A stretch of DNA of 64,000 nt from Pleurostoma richardsiae (GCA_030052745.1 JANBVO010000014.1:310001-374000), one strand, 5' to 3'. Counted from the stretch's first letter, positions 1 through 12,301 are shown. Program-made: numbers and translations. The notes: generated by a model not told the origin, from the letters alone.

Positions 1-1747
1 ATTACCCATGACATTCTCATATTAGCCAAGATCGGTCTTCCGAGCGGTGACAAGTGGGCCGACCAGTCTGTGCCAGCACCAACGGCAACTAATCATCCAC
101 ATCTCGTTCCCGCCTCTTCCGTGAGCCGCATTGGATATCATCATTCTTCTCATAATCCTGATTGACCCGAGGACAGGAGGCATTGCAATCTCGAGAGTCG
201 TCAGACCGACACGGCGTGACGGTACGGGAATGATATCAGCTTCTCGCGGGCGCTGGCGTGGCGCGCATGAGAGCAGCGCCAGGGAGACATCGTAGAGACC
301 ATATTAGCGTGCAGTGTCGCGAACGGGTTATCGAGCGGATGCGAGTGACGAGAGCCAAAGCAGACTGAACGAGACCGTAGACACTGTGCACTCGATAAAC
401 CTCTATTAGAGGTAAACGCACGTTCAGGTCGAGGTCATCACGACTGCTTTTCGCGCGTGCCTCCAAGGTGAGTTCTACAATGTGGAGAAGGGTGGAAGCA
501 GTGCATATACCGCCCGGTTGCCAGAGGACCGAGCGGGCTTAGATTGGAAATGGAGGAACACCTTTTATCTTGCCGTCCCTAACTTATCCCTCCGGGCTCC
601 TTGTTTTGGATGGGCGGATCGCGTCGGGGGAGCTCAAGGATAATTGCGATAGCACACTGCCCAAAGTGATTTGCGGTAAGCGGACCTCGTTCTTGTTTTG
701 GGTCTCGAGCGTGGTATCAAGACGGCCGAACGTGGATATTCGGGTCGCTTCCGTTACACCTACTGATTCTAACGTCATCAGAAGTTGCTCCTTCGCTGTT
801 CCCAGCGGCACCGACACAGACACAGGTCTAAAGCCATAGCTTTTGCAGGCTGCTGTTCCATATCCCAGTAGATCCTCGATGTCTCCGCTCAGCTTGGAGG
901 GCGAATCACGTCGTTAGCACCATCACCAGCACGACTGCGCCAGGTGCATTGTCGGCAGGCCCGTCAGTTCAGCATTTTATGGTGTACAGTAACAGCCGCG
1001 GCATTGCGTGCATCGGAGGACAACGAGATGACAAGGTGTAGGTCGGCTCGTCGGTTTGAACCAGCTGGCTGTTGCTGCGATATAGACACTGACCGGGCGG
1101 GTGCTGAAGGAGGCTTCAGGTGGTTTGGTCACGGCAAAAGCTCGACTGAGACAATGTGGGAGAATCGAATACCCGAGCCTCTAGCACTAGAAGCTGGCTC
1201 ACGGGGAAAGCTGAGTGGCTCGGCCGTTCTTCCGTGCACTGCGCCGTTGGATGCGCCATGGCGCCATCTGTCCACGGCATAATGCAATAGATAAGAGAAC
1301 GTTATTCAGGGGCAAACTCGACTAGGAAAGACTTACCGAGGACCGATGTTCGCATGCTAAGGCGGCGTTGGCCGGGCTCAGATGCGGGCCGTGGCTGTCG
1401 TCACAACTAGGAGCGTTGACGTGCTCGGCTAGCACAAACCCCGCCGAGATGTCGTGATCCCGGCGACGGAGCAAGGGGAGAACGGAGCACGGCGGCCATG
1501 ACATGAAATCAATGCCAATTATTACATGATATGAGATGCTTTCAGAGACGGGAGACCGAAGAACCTGATTTAAGCTACGTAAACTTGTGTCTGTGAGACC
1601 TACGCACTTCGCAAGCCGTTGTCTCACGAGCCCTCGGTGAACGTGCAGCCACGCCACAAACCATCTAGACCACGCTGAAACAGGTAGTTCAGAGGAAAGA
1701 TTGGCAGGTCTATTGACTACATTGTGAGAGCATCGACTGGACCAAAC
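1..1747. other. Intergenic, no supported gene
   Basis: Short open frames occur on both strands, but none has family-like sequence, a credible start and good splice continuity. The last few hundred bases are the upstream region of the monooxygenase gene that follows. The 5' end may hold the flank of a gene outside the window. Confidence 0.5.
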
Positions 1748-3615
1748 ATGGGTTCGGTCGGGAATGGGTCTTCGTCCGCGACACTCCCTTCGCGGGATGC
1801 TGCTACGGCGAACGGGCAAACACCCCTGAATGAGAATTCAGAGGCAGGCTACCCCAAATCTCGCATAGGCCTCGTTGACCGCTTCATCGACGAGCCACGA
1901 CCCCTGAGGGTCGCCGTCATCGGTGGCGGCCTAGCTGGAATCAATGCTGGTATTCTGCTCCAAGCCAAAGTGCCTGGTATCCAACTCACCATCTATGAGA
2001 AAAATAAAGACTTTGTAAGTCTAGAGGTCGAGAGTCGCATTATACCCTCGTGCAACTGCTGATGACATGACAGGGAGGCACTTGGCTCGAGAATGTCTAT
2101 CCCGGCGTCCGGTGCGACATTCCATCGCACGTCTACCAGTCGACCTTCTCGCCAAAGGTGGACTGGTCAGATCAGTTCTCTTTCGGTTCAGAGATCCGGG
2201 ACTACTGGCAGTCTGTGGCTCGGAAGTACGACATCTACAAGTATGCAAAGTTCGGCCATCGCGTAGAAGATGCCGTTTGGGATGGCGAAGAAGGCGTCTG
2301 GATCGTCACCCTCCAGAATATTGACACCGGAGAGATCGTCGTCGAGAAGGTGGATTTCCTTCTCACATCCATCGGCAGGTTTAACGAGTGGAAACTCCCC
2401 GATTACCCAGGCATAGGCGATTACAAAGGACTCCTCAGGCACGCATCCAACTGGGATCCCACGTTTGATCCTAAGGGGAAGAAAGTCGCAGTCATTGGTA
2501 ACGGAGCAAGCGGCATTCAGCTTGTAGCCAATCTGCAGAAGACCGTGTCTCAGCTAGACCACTACGTCAGGAATAGGACATGGATCGCCGCATCGTGGGC
2601 AGGCGATGAGAGGACGTTCGATCCTCAGCCTATCTCGGAAGAGCTGAAAGAGTCTTTCAAAGACCCTCAAGTCTATTTGAAGTACAGGAAGGAGCTTGAG
2701 GAGAAGTACTGGCGGAGATTTAGCACGTTCCTCAAGGATTCACCCGAGAACGCAGAGATAAGGGAGAAGTTCATCGAGATCATGAAGAAGCGGGTGGCCA
2801 AGAAGCCGGAGTTGCTGCAGGACCTTATCCCGGACTTCTCGCCGAACTGCCGGCGGTTGACACCAGGGCCAGGATACCTTGAGGCACTGACTGAGGATAA
2901 CGTGGACTACATACGCACACCAATCAAGCGTTTCACCGAGACCGGAATCGAGACCGTCGATGGCGTCCAGCGCGACGTAGACGCTGTCTTCTGCGCTACT
3001 GGAGCGAACGTCGACATGGTCCCCGGCTTCTCCATACGAGCTCATGGCAAAGATCTCCGAGCCCTGTGGAAGCCGGATGGAGAGTACGGATACCCGTACA
3101 CCTACATGGGAGCCGCCACGCCTGGGTTCCCTAATCTCCTCTTCATAAGTGGACCGCATGGCTCAGGTCCGTCTGGAACCGTTCCACATAGTACAGAGGT
3201 CCAGTTGGCGTACTTCGCGAAGATCCTCCGCAAGGTTTCGCGAGAGGGTATCAAGTCCATCACCCCATCAGCCAAGGCGGCGGACGACTTCATCGAGTAT
3301 GCAGACGCCTTCTTTAACACGACCGTCTTGGCGGACAACTGCAGCTCGTGGTACAACGGAGGCAAGCCGGGCGGCCGCATTCACGGGGTGTGGCCCGGGA
3401 GCGCCGGACACGTCACCGCCGTGCGCCGGGAGCCGAGGTGGGAGGACTGGGAGTACGAGTATATCTCGGACACAGGGAACCGCTTTGCCTGGTACTTCGG
3501 CAACGGCTGGACAAAGAAAGAGTCAGATCCGAACTCGGATATGGCGTCTTACCTGAGAGTTCCCGAGGAAATCGACCTAAGAGACCTGCATGAGTCGTGG
3601 TGGGATTTGCCATGA
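1748..3615 (+). CDS. Baeyer-Villiger-type FAD-dependent monooxygenase
   Basis: Flavin monooxygenase that would use FAD, NADPH and O2 to oxidise a ketone or similar substrate; the substrate is unknown. I join exons 1748-2014 and 2074-3615 (602 residues); the intron runs from GTAAGT to ACAG and falls between codons. The first Rossmann motif (GGGLAG) is near residues 59-64 and GGTW follows the splice at residue 90. A BVMO fingerprint-like stretch at about 206-217 reads Y-x-G-x3-H-x3-W-D, with Tyr where Phe is usual. A second dinucleotide motif, GNGASG, lies near 231-236. The ATG at 1748 is chosen because the frame upstream opens only with GTG. It lies 629 bp upstream of an UNC93-like transporter on the same strand, which fits a catabolic or secondary-metabolite cluster. 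Class-level assignment is firm, substrate is not. Confidence 0.9.
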
Positions 3616-4244
3616 GAGTAAGTACTGTAGGCAAATGCCGTTGTCAACGCCACAGTAGGAGGCTTTGCCCTCATTTAGAAATGAGACAGATTTTGCACGT
3701 TTCTCCTGGATATTCGTCATTCTAGGCATTCCGCTATTGGCTGGATATGTTTCTTTATGTCAAAGTTAGTCAGTAGCTGCCGAGACGATGTACGAGGTCC
3801 GGCAGAAGAGCTGTCGCAGAATACTACCGAAGCTACTGACTTGGCACACTCGCCGTTGCCTCCCTTATGCATGGTTCTACGACGGTCTGGCCACTATGGT
3901 AGTTCTGGGTAACTTTGTCCGACTCTGCTGGCTACCCTGTGGAGATCCTTCTGGGCGGCCGGTGGCGTGCTCGCCGGGGGTGGTGTCGTAAGAGCTGTAC
4001 CAGATAGATGGGCAGCAAGCACGTCAGCAGCAACACCGAGGATGTTACAGTGCAAAATCCCGCTAGTGCAGATATGCCTGGACGCAGGCAAAATGCTGAT
4101 CTTCTAAAAGAGCCTATGATAAGGCCCTCATGCCGTCAATGTCTTCAACACCTGTCTCACTTCCTCACCTGTCTCGTCACAACTTGACAAGAGCTCACAG
4201 TTTGCGCGAGCCTGCCTCGAAGACAGCACCGTTCACTTATCAAG
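3616..4244. other. Intergenic between monooxygenase and transporter
   Basis: Holds the 3' flank of the monooxygenase gene and the promoter of the UNC93-like gene. No gene seen. Confidence 0.5.
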
Positions 4245-5943
4245 ATGACTGTCCTACAACCCCACACCCATGATGGGAGCGAAGCCGCTCCGCCAAAAGA
4301 GGAACAACACCCTGGTATGAATCCTTCGCTCCAAGAGGAACGGGCACTAGATACTGACTGCCAGGCTAGTGAGATGGTATCGATCAACCTTCTACAATAT
4401 GACGATTCTAGGGCTCTGCAACTTCTCAGCCCCGGGAATCTGGGGTGCTATGAACTCGCTAGGCGCGGGTGGTGCCGCCAGCCCGCACCTCATCAACGCG
4501 GCTAACGCCCTGACGTTCTGCCTGATGGTCGTCTCTTGCTACTTCTCCAGCGTGATCGTTCATTACATCGGCATCAAATACGCTTTGATATTCGGAACGT
4601 TAGTATCTCTATCCTCCAACGTAACCAGGCATATGGCTTACTCATATTCCGATAGTATTGGCTATGCCCCGTTCGCTGCAGGACTTTACACCAACAACCG
4701 GTTCGGGACCGAGTGGCTCACCCTGTTCGGGGCTGCACTCTGTGGAATCTCGGCCGGCATATTCTGGATGGCGGAGGCCGCCATTGCTATCGCCTATCCG
4801 GAGCCTTGGAACCGCGGGAAAGCACTTGGATATTGGTTGACCTATCGACTAGGTGGGCAGATCCTCGGCGGCGCCATCAATCTGGGCCTCAATGCGGACC
4901 GAGACGAGGCAGGGAAGGTGTCTTATACCGTCTATCTGGTATTCATCGCTCTCCAGTCTGCTGGTCCCTTTGTCGGTTTCCTGCTCAACAAACCGTCTCA
5001 GGTTGAGAGAAGAGACGGCCGAAAAGTCGACTTGTCTATCACTCACAATCCGTGGTTTGAGATTAAGGCTACGACAAAGCTTTTTTTTAGCAAGAAGTTC
5101 CTGTTGATTGTCCTGTTCATCGGCCAAGCAGTTTTTGCAGAGGCGGTCTTCTTCACCTATCTGGCTAGTAAGTGATCGACGTCCCCATACTGCAGATTCA
5201 TCTGACCTAACATTTCGCAGTGTGGTTCACTGTTCGTGCTCGTGCTCTCGGCTCATTCCTTTCCGGTATTGTGGCCGTGATTTCGGGAAATCTGCTAGGA
5301 GTAAGACCGTCTGTCCATACACTTCTAATTACCTGTGTCTAACACCAGCGCAGCATTGGCTCGACAGAAACAAGTTTTCCCTGAGGCTCCGAGCGAGGTC
5401 GGCTTTCTGGGTCATCGTGATACTACAGGGGGCTTGGTGGACCTGGGCTACCGTCAACGTTGCAAAGTTCCACAGGACACAGCCAACCTACGATTGGTCC
5501 AGCAGCGGCTTCGGAGCGGCATTTGGCGTTTTCGTCCTCTTGACCATCGGGTTCCAGATGAACTACCTCTTCTTGTAAGTGCTGGCATCAGCGATGGGAC
5601 TTTATGAGATCCCGGGTTCGCTGACGTTATTCTAAGGTACTTCATCATCCACAACATTGCTACTGACCACGCTGAGATTGTTCGCTACGCTGCGCTTCTT
5701 CGAGGCACGGAGTCTGCCTGGCAAGCTGTGAGCTATGGCTTAACGTCTATCACATTGTTTGCGGAGATCGGTGCCGTATACTTCAACTTCGTGTTGTGGG
5801 GAATCTCGCTGTTCCCTGCATGGTTGGTTCTGAGACATTTTGGCTCGGAAACCCAGCCAGAAGAGCAACTGGACACACAACAGCCTAGCTACTCTACTGA
5901 TGCTGTCACATCTGGCGAAGAAACAGTTCAGGTCAAGGCCTAG
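4245..5943 (+). CDS. UNC93-like major facilitator transporter
   Basis: Fungal membrane protein of the UNC93/DUF895-like branch of the MFS; transported molecule unknown. Five exons join in phase: 4245-4314, 4370-5167, 5221-5300, 5354-5574 and 5637-5943, giving 491 residues. The family hallmark RWYRS followed by LGLCNF, APGIWG and AMNSLGAGG starts right after the first short hydrophilic exon. Hydrophobic segments spread across the protein fit about 11-12 membrane spans, and the C-terminal tail is acidic and hydrophilic. All introns have GT-AG ends; intron 3 has a CTAAC branch element. In fungal genomes this family often sits in catabolic or secondary-metabolite loci, matching the oxidoreductases on both sides. 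It is co-oriented with the upstream monooxygenase and convergent with the reductase downstream. Confidence 0.9.
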
Positions 5944-6844
5944 CTTCAAGAGGCTTAAAAATGAGATTCGATGAATTCAGGCTCCGTCCATCATGCCCTT
6001 ACATATACTCGATAGAATGGGGAATTTTCTCTAGAAGGTGTACCATACGGCACCTTATCTGAATGGAGGCGCGTCCTTATAGTTCAAAGCCTCTGCTCCA
6101 GAGCGACGCTATAAATCGCTATAGTTACCTATTGTCTATCAGCCCTCTGTTTTCCGTATCGTCGACCTGATCCTACTACAGTCTACCCGCTTCACAGCGT
6201 CAGGCCAACCTCGCAACTCATCTCCTTAACCCTCTGTTCGGATAGTCTAGCAGCAATAAAGCTGACTTTAGTCCTCTATCCGCCATCCAGAGCCAACAAC
6301 TCATGCGTAGATAGAGCTTCCGGGGCATGTCCTTCGCCAGCTCGGAGACCGAAGCACTCGAGCATCTCCACGACTGGAATATTCACCACGGTTTTTCAGG
6401 GACCAGGAGATATTTTCACATCAATAACAATGCCTACGCCTGGACCTAAGGAGTTCTGTATTCTCAACCTTGAGGACTATGTGATTGGTGAAAGAGAGAC
6501 AGAATACAGCCGACAGATACATCTTGATTCTAGATACTCAGGATAGACGGTTCCAATGCCACCGAATAGATTCACGAGATTCTCGTAGTGATGCTTAAGA
6601 TCTCAATTGAGGAGGTTGATCCAAGTAACGCGGGGAGCATTCTAAAGGACATTGTCGTTCTTGTAGTCTTGAACCATTCTGCAACTCTCCACATATAACA
6701 CGTGGTGGCAGTTCTCCCAATAGTCTATCTATCAGATAAAATGACCTGCTGCTGCAGGCTGCAACATTAAGTCGCCTATTTGAGCCCAACTCCTGCTCAA
6801 ACTCTTCTCATGCATACGACATTTTCGCCCACCAAGAATGCCCC
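5944..6844. other. Convergent intergenic region
   Basis: Lies between the 3' ends of the transporter and reductase genes. I see no gene or repeat. Confidence 0.5.
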
Positions 6845-8231
6845 TTATTCCAACCGAACGACAAGCTTTCCACCACTTATCTCACCATTCCTCATCCTAT
6901 CAAGACCAGAGTTGATATTCTCAAGACCCGTCTCTATCCCAACAATCTCAGGGGGAGAGAGCAATTTCTTTTCCAGCAGTTTCTCCAACCAGACGGACAA
7001 GGACTCGCCGATAGCGGGCACTTCATGGAACAGTTTAATTGGCACCGTATGGAACACTGATCCTTCAGGCGGCGTCTGCTTCGGCAGGCCTGTCAAGCCA
7101 ATTAGGTGAGACGACAGAAGCCCAGAGTCTGGAGGTGTTGATGGAGGTGACGGAGGAGTTCCGGCTGTGTCTACACCCTTCCCTCCCAGATTCCCAGGAG
7201 AAAGAGCTTGAAGAAGCCAGGCTGCAGTGTCCTTTCCTCTCGTGTCAAATCCAAACCTTAGCTTCGAACCCAGGTTGCCGCGGATGATGTCGACTGCTCT
7301 CTGAGGATCATGGCTGTCGACCAGCAGATCGGGCCGGATGACTTGATGGTTTGAAATTCTAAGGCCGTGCTTGGCCTTGTCGACGACAGCAACAACCTTC
7401 AACCCAGCCAGCTTCGCCAGCTGGATTGCAAGATTCGCGGAAGTAGCAGATCCTGAACAGACATTGTAAGTGCCACGAACTGGTATGTGTCAGGTTAAAA
7501 ACGTACCACCCCAAATGGCCAGCCAGTCACCAGCCTGTGCCCTTTCGTGACTCAGAATCCCCTCCAGACATTCCTGCCTTACATCTGCGGGAAGTATGTC
7601 CGCAGGAACCTGCCTCACAAGTTGAAGCAGGTCAGGGCCATCTTCCACGTTGGAGAAATCGACGCCCATACAGACTCCCAATGCCAGGGCGGCAGCAACG
7701 AAAGCCACGCCGAGGGTAGCGCCGTCTTCCCATGAGAGATGCTGCGGTATCCGAACAGCATTGAAGTCCCAGGATACAACATACTCCTGATACGCACCTT
7801 TGCGAAGGTCGCGGTAATCTGTCGAGATAACTAGCACCTAGCCAGTAATGTTAACGGGTGAACGAGAAACAGCTGCGGGGTTCTTACTTTATCTCCGGGA
7901 CTTAACCGTGAAGCTCCCTTATTGAGCTTCACTACATCGCCGGAGAGTTCACGGCCGGATATATAAGGCAGCTCTGGTATTCCAAAGTTGAAGTCACTAT
8001 CGTCACCATGTCAGTCCATTTGTGTTACGTTATTGATGTACTCATGAATGAGAAGTGGACTTACGGCGCCTTCCAGTCTATGGGGTTTAGACCAATAGCC
8101 CTTGTTCTGACAAGAAGCTCACGGTCATGGCTGAATTCAGGCACCGGGAAGTCCTGTGTCACCTGATACCTTTCCTTTGGAGCATGCAGGAGCAGCACTG
8201 TCTGTGTCTCCGGAACCTCTGGTATCTGCAT
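6845..8231 (-). CDS. ToxD/LovC-type zinc-less medium-chain reductase
   Basis: NAD(P)H-dependent medium-chain dehydrogenase/reductase of the kind that acts as enoyl or quinone reductase. Exons, in coding order: 8231-8065, 7996-7888, 7837-7507 and 7452-6845 (404 residues, all junctions in phase). The N-terminal GroES-like domain has the IGLNPIDWK segment, then SGRELSGDV where zinc-type alcohol dehydrogenases carry GHE; no catalytic or structural zinc cysteines are visible. The Rossmann domain opens with WGGSATSANLAIQLAKLAG, as in ToxD and the trans-enoyl reductase LovC. The C-terminal half ends in GGKLVVRLE, typical of the family. It shares a 626-bp divergent promoter with the flavin monooxygenase gene, suggesting co-regulation. 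The start is the ATG at 8231; the same frame stays open further upstream but lacks family-like sequence. No polyketide synthase is in the window, so stand-alone catabolic use is as likely as a biosynthetic one. Confidence 0.88.
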
Positions 8232-8857
8232 GATGGTTTCACTGCTCGGTGGTGACGACGACTTTTTCGAGCTCTTCTGAAAGGAAAGACGACGGAGGAC
8301 TGACCAGCCACTCATCGTCACGTTTTGATAGCCGGCGACTCTGAAGAGGCGTTTCAGCAGGGTTGAAAGTGGCTTTTGGTAGGTGAACCGAGGCAGCCAG
8401 CATTGCAGTAGAAGAGAGGCGTGGGCAGGATCCGATAATCCGGGAAGGGTTGCTAAGCTCGGTGATAAGAGAATTGCGCCATCAAGAATGCGTCTGACCC
8501 AATGTACGCCAGGAGTGGCGGGCATCACGCCTCCACTCCGGCAAACGGCGTCAGATCTGCATGGGGTCGCGGGCAAGCTGATCTGGTTGCGTCCCCCTGA
8601 ATTTGGTGTTGAGCGATCCACTTTGTTGCGGCTATGGCCGGTCGACGCCGTCCACGCCATCGGCACGACGATTGCGCCATCTCGCATCAACATTCCGATT
8701 CGGCAACCCTCCGTCACCGGCGATCGGGACCTTGCGCGGGAATACTTCTGTCCAAAATGCGTTATCAAGATGGAATCTAATCCATGCAGTTCATCCTACC
8801 TTTCGCCGCAGTTGCAGTTCACAGTTCGGGCTGAAGCGTGCCGCTACCGTTGCAGTC
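8232..8857. promoter_or_regulatory. Shared divergent promoter, reductase / flavin monooxygenase
   Basis: 626 bp separate the two divergent start codons, so one control region can serve both genes. I did not find a clear inverted CGG-type regulator site. Confidence 0.45.
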
Positions 8858-10681
8858 ATGGCGTCCCAAAATGGCGAAACAGGCGCGAAGAAGCGCCTCA
8901 TCGTTAACGCATTTGTCGAAATGTGTTAGTTGAATCCCTCCCCTCAGCCCCTTGCCGAGATCCGAGACTGATCTGCCGGTGCAATACAGGCAGTGGCCAC
9001 CAATCCCCTGGCCTCTGGCGACATCCCGATGACAAGTCCTGGAAATTTACCGATGTTGAGCATTGGGTCGAGCTTGCAAAGCTTCTAGAGGATGCGAAGT
9101 TCCACGGAATATTCATTGCCGACGTGCTAGGTGAGGAAGCCCTAAGTTGGGGGTTCCTCTGGATTAGGGTGCTGATGTTAGTGCAGGTGGCTACGACGTT
9201 TACAGGAAATCCCTGGACCCAGCGATCATCTCTGGCGCGCAATGGCCCGTGAACGAGCCCCTTTCCGTCGTTCCAGCGATGGCTGCAGCGACCAAGAGCA
9301 TTGGATTTGGGGTCACTGTCTCCACCACTTATGAGCAGCCGTACCATTTGGCGAGGCGACTATCAACTGTTGATCATCTCACGAAGGGACGGTTAGTGAC
9401 AAAGTTTCATGTGTCTTTATTTATGCAAATAGGCTAACGTAACTTAGGCTAGGGTGGAATGTGAGTGCACCTTTGCCAAAGGCAAGGGCAGGCGAAGACT
9501 AAAAGGGATATCTAGGTCGTCACCAGCTACCTTGACTCTGCGGCCCGCAACATGGGACGAGCCGAGCAGCCGGCGGTACGTTCGAATCCCGCTTCGTTAG
9601 GCCCCAGCTGCTGACCCATTCAGCACGATGATCGCTATGCCCAAGCGGAGGAATACATGAAGGTCATGTACAAGTTGTTCCAGTCATCGTGGCGCGACGA
9701 TGCTGTCAAGCTGGACCGCAAGACCGGCGTCTACACGGACCCAGAGCTAGTCCGCCAGATCAACCACGACGGCAAGTGGTTCACCGTGCCGGGCCCACAC
9801 ATAGTCCAGCCTAGTCCCCAGCGGACCCCGCTCCTCCTGCAGGCCGGCACCTCTCGAGCGGGCAAGCAGTTCGCCGCCCAGCATGCCGAAGCCATCTTTG
9901 TGTCCGCACACGCCGCCGCCGTCTGTGCGAAGAGCATCGCGGAGGTGAGACAGTTAGCAAAGGACACGTACGGACGTGATCCCAACAGCATCAAAGTGTT
10001 GGCCCTCGTCACGCCTATCCTGGGTAGGACCGAAGAGGAGGCGCAGGCAAAGCTCAAGGACTATCGGCAATATGCATCGCTCGAGGGTGCTCTCGCTCTG
10101 TTCGCCGGTTGGACCGGCATCGACTTAAGCCAGTATGGTGACGATGAGGAGCTACGGCAGGTCGAGAGCAACGCTGTCAGGTATGTGTCGTCTACTCAAC
10201 CGCTTAAGCTTGGCTCTCACATCCAGTAGGTCAACGGTTGAAGGATATGCCCGTTTTATTCCCGCAAACTCCAAGTGGACGAAACATACCGTCGCGGAAC
10301 ATGTCAGCATAGGAGGAAATGGACCTATATTCGTGGGCACTGCAAGCCAGGTTGCTGACGGTCTAGAGTCCTGGGTGAAGGAGGCCGACGTCGATGGCTT
10401 CAACTTTGTAAGCCGGCTTCCAATACGTTCTACCCGGCACTTATTAACCTTCATAGGCATACGCATTATTCCCGCAATCCTTCAAGGATATCATCGAGCT
10501 TCTGCTCCCCGAACTGCGGCGGAGAGGGTTATTCTGGGACGATTACGAGGTCCCTAACGGCACCTACAGAGAGAACTTCTATGGCAAACAAGGACAGAAG
10601 TACCCTCCGCAGGAGCATGTAGCTGCTTCCTACCAGTGGAGAGTAGGCGTCCCGGCAAACGAAGCCCCGATTCCGGAGTAA
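8858..10681 (+). CDS. NtaA/SnaA/DszA-type flavin-dependent monooxygenase
   Basis: Luciferase-fold, FMNH2-using monooxygenase of the nitrilotriacetate/pristinamycin/dibenzothiophene-sulfone group; members cleave C-N or C-S bonds. Eight exons join in phase: 8858-8924, 8990-9130, 9187-9391, 9448-9460, 9516-9575, 9624-10180, 10230-10407 and 10457-10681 (481 residues). Family landmarks are SGHQSPGLW early on, ISGAQWPVNEPLSVVPAMAA and, across three exons, HLTKGR-LGWN-VVTSYLDSA. That last stretch makes the 13-nt fourth exon necessary. The C-terminus has GLFWDDYEVPNGTYREN, typical of the group. The seventh exon has a CAGTAG double acceptor that could add one serine. A separate flavin reductase would be needed and is not seen nearby. 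Neighbours are the divergent ToxD-type reductase and, further left, the Baeyer-Villiger-type enzyme. Substrate unknown. Confidence 0.92.
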
Positions 10682-12301
10682 TGGCCCTGTTCTGTACCTG
10701 GGACATCCCCTTATAAAAAATAAAATTATTGTTGGGTGTTTTCTAATATGACTGGCCCTTTGTGAGAGTCTTCCGTCGACTTGGTGCCCTGGTCGGCCTC
10801 TTTTGTCGACAATCACGGCGTTGAGGTGTGACTTAGCCCCAGAGAAATTCCTTCTCGCTATATCCTTACACCGCTCGCCAGACCCGATCGAGCACTACCA
10901 CTACTACCTTTCTGATATGCAGTCCTCAAAGGTAGTATGAATACAGTCAATAGCCTCTTCTACCTACACGAAGCCCCTGAAATTGAGCGCAACAGCGCCC
11001 GAGCTCAAAAATCTCGTCTATCTTACAGAAGGCTGATCTTCCTTGGTGCCAAGACAAGACGACCAACGACACCTACGCTTCGACACTACGTAAAGTAGCT
11101 CTCTTTCCGCCCGTTCTAGCCAAGCATCTTTTCTCGCTTAGCATGAAAAAGTTAGCCGGCATGGCTTCAACATCGACAGGCAGACATCGGCAAGGGCCTG
11201 CTTCGCCATTCTCGTGCAGCTCCTTCTTATGCGTGACAGACAGATACGGTCACAGGCTCGGTAATGAGACGCACATACGACCAGCTTCTGCGACTTATCG
11301 CAAATTATTGGTACGCTGGTACGATATTATTGAGCTCTTGCGGTATGACATTTGCTAGTCCAGTCGTTCTATGGAGCTGGAAGAGAGGGGTCGAAGTAGT
11401 GACAGGGACATGGTACCCAAACAGGGGATGTCATCGAGTGGTCAGTTCTCCATCTTGAACAACATGGCACTATTCCCAATTCGATGCCACAACATGTTGT
11501 GGCTCTCAATGGGGAATAGCGCATTGGAGACTACACAACATCCATAGAACCGCCCTGCGTCCTGTAAGCATGTCTTTGATAAATTTTCCTCACCCCGCTT
11601 TACAATTGACGATGGACAGCTGTTTAAGTTATGTCAAGTGAGCGAGACCAGTGTATCTGCTTAAAGAATCCGCCGAATGAGGGCCTGGACAGCTGCATTT
11701 CTGTCCTAGCTGTGAGAGAAGCGCTTCTGAGGTGGAGCTGTCAAAGTATTACATCTCCTAAGCCATTACCGTCAGTCGAAACAAATCTCAGAGCTTCACA
11801 AACTCGTTGGGATGCTCTTCCCCATGTCGAACGCTTTTAATGAGCAAGGCCGACGATGTGCACAGCAAATCATAAGACTAATGTTTCTCCTAACCTCTCA
11901 GGTAATTTACCGTCCTAAGTTGACGATCCTCCTAACTTGTTATCCCCTCACTTTATGGCTCGAGTGTTTGAGTGTGTGTGCCTTGCGGGGTACACGTGAC
12001 AGCTACATGGAGAATGGACCGTACCGGCAAGCTTACCTAAGCCGGCAATAAAAGGGGTGAGACAGAGTCGCATTGATGCCGAGCAGCTAACCCCTATGAG
12101 GCTGAATTAATTTGTCGTCGCGATCTCAGCTCGTCGCGCGCTCGACCCCGAGTTTTCTCAACATCACCAGACATATGGCTGGCGGACCCGAATCGCGCAA
12201 CAGCCGCCGCGCCGGCAGGCCAGTCGCTCTTTAACTGCCCAAGTGCAGTCGCCGCCTTACACTCGTTTAGTGATCCTGTCTCAGCCACTCATTTCACCGC
12301 C
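10682..12301. other. Intergenic, gene-poor
   Basis: 1.6 kb with only short, unconvincing open frames. It contains one imperfect 56-bp palindrome, listed separately. The last 200 bp are the promoter of the secretory-protein gene. Confidence 0.5.
11467..11522. repeat. Imperfect 56-bp palindrome
   Basis: Two 28-nt arms pair at 22 of 28 positions with no spacer. The inner nine base pairs (centre ACATGT) match fully. It could form a hairpin or be a remnant of an inverted repeat element. Confidence 0.75.

Noticed and set aside
1322-1819. 165-codon minus-strand frame
   Set aside because: It overlaps the start of the well-supported monooxygenase gene and has no family-like content.
8232-8768. N-terminal extension of the ToxD-type reductase
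   Set aside because: The frame stays open for 179 codons upstream, but the family N-terminus starts at the ATG at 8231 and the extension has no domain.
9565-9600. T-arm-like GTTCGAATCC, possible tRNA
   Set aside because: It lies inside a well-supported 48-nt intron. No acceptor stem, D-arm or anticodon arm pairs around it.
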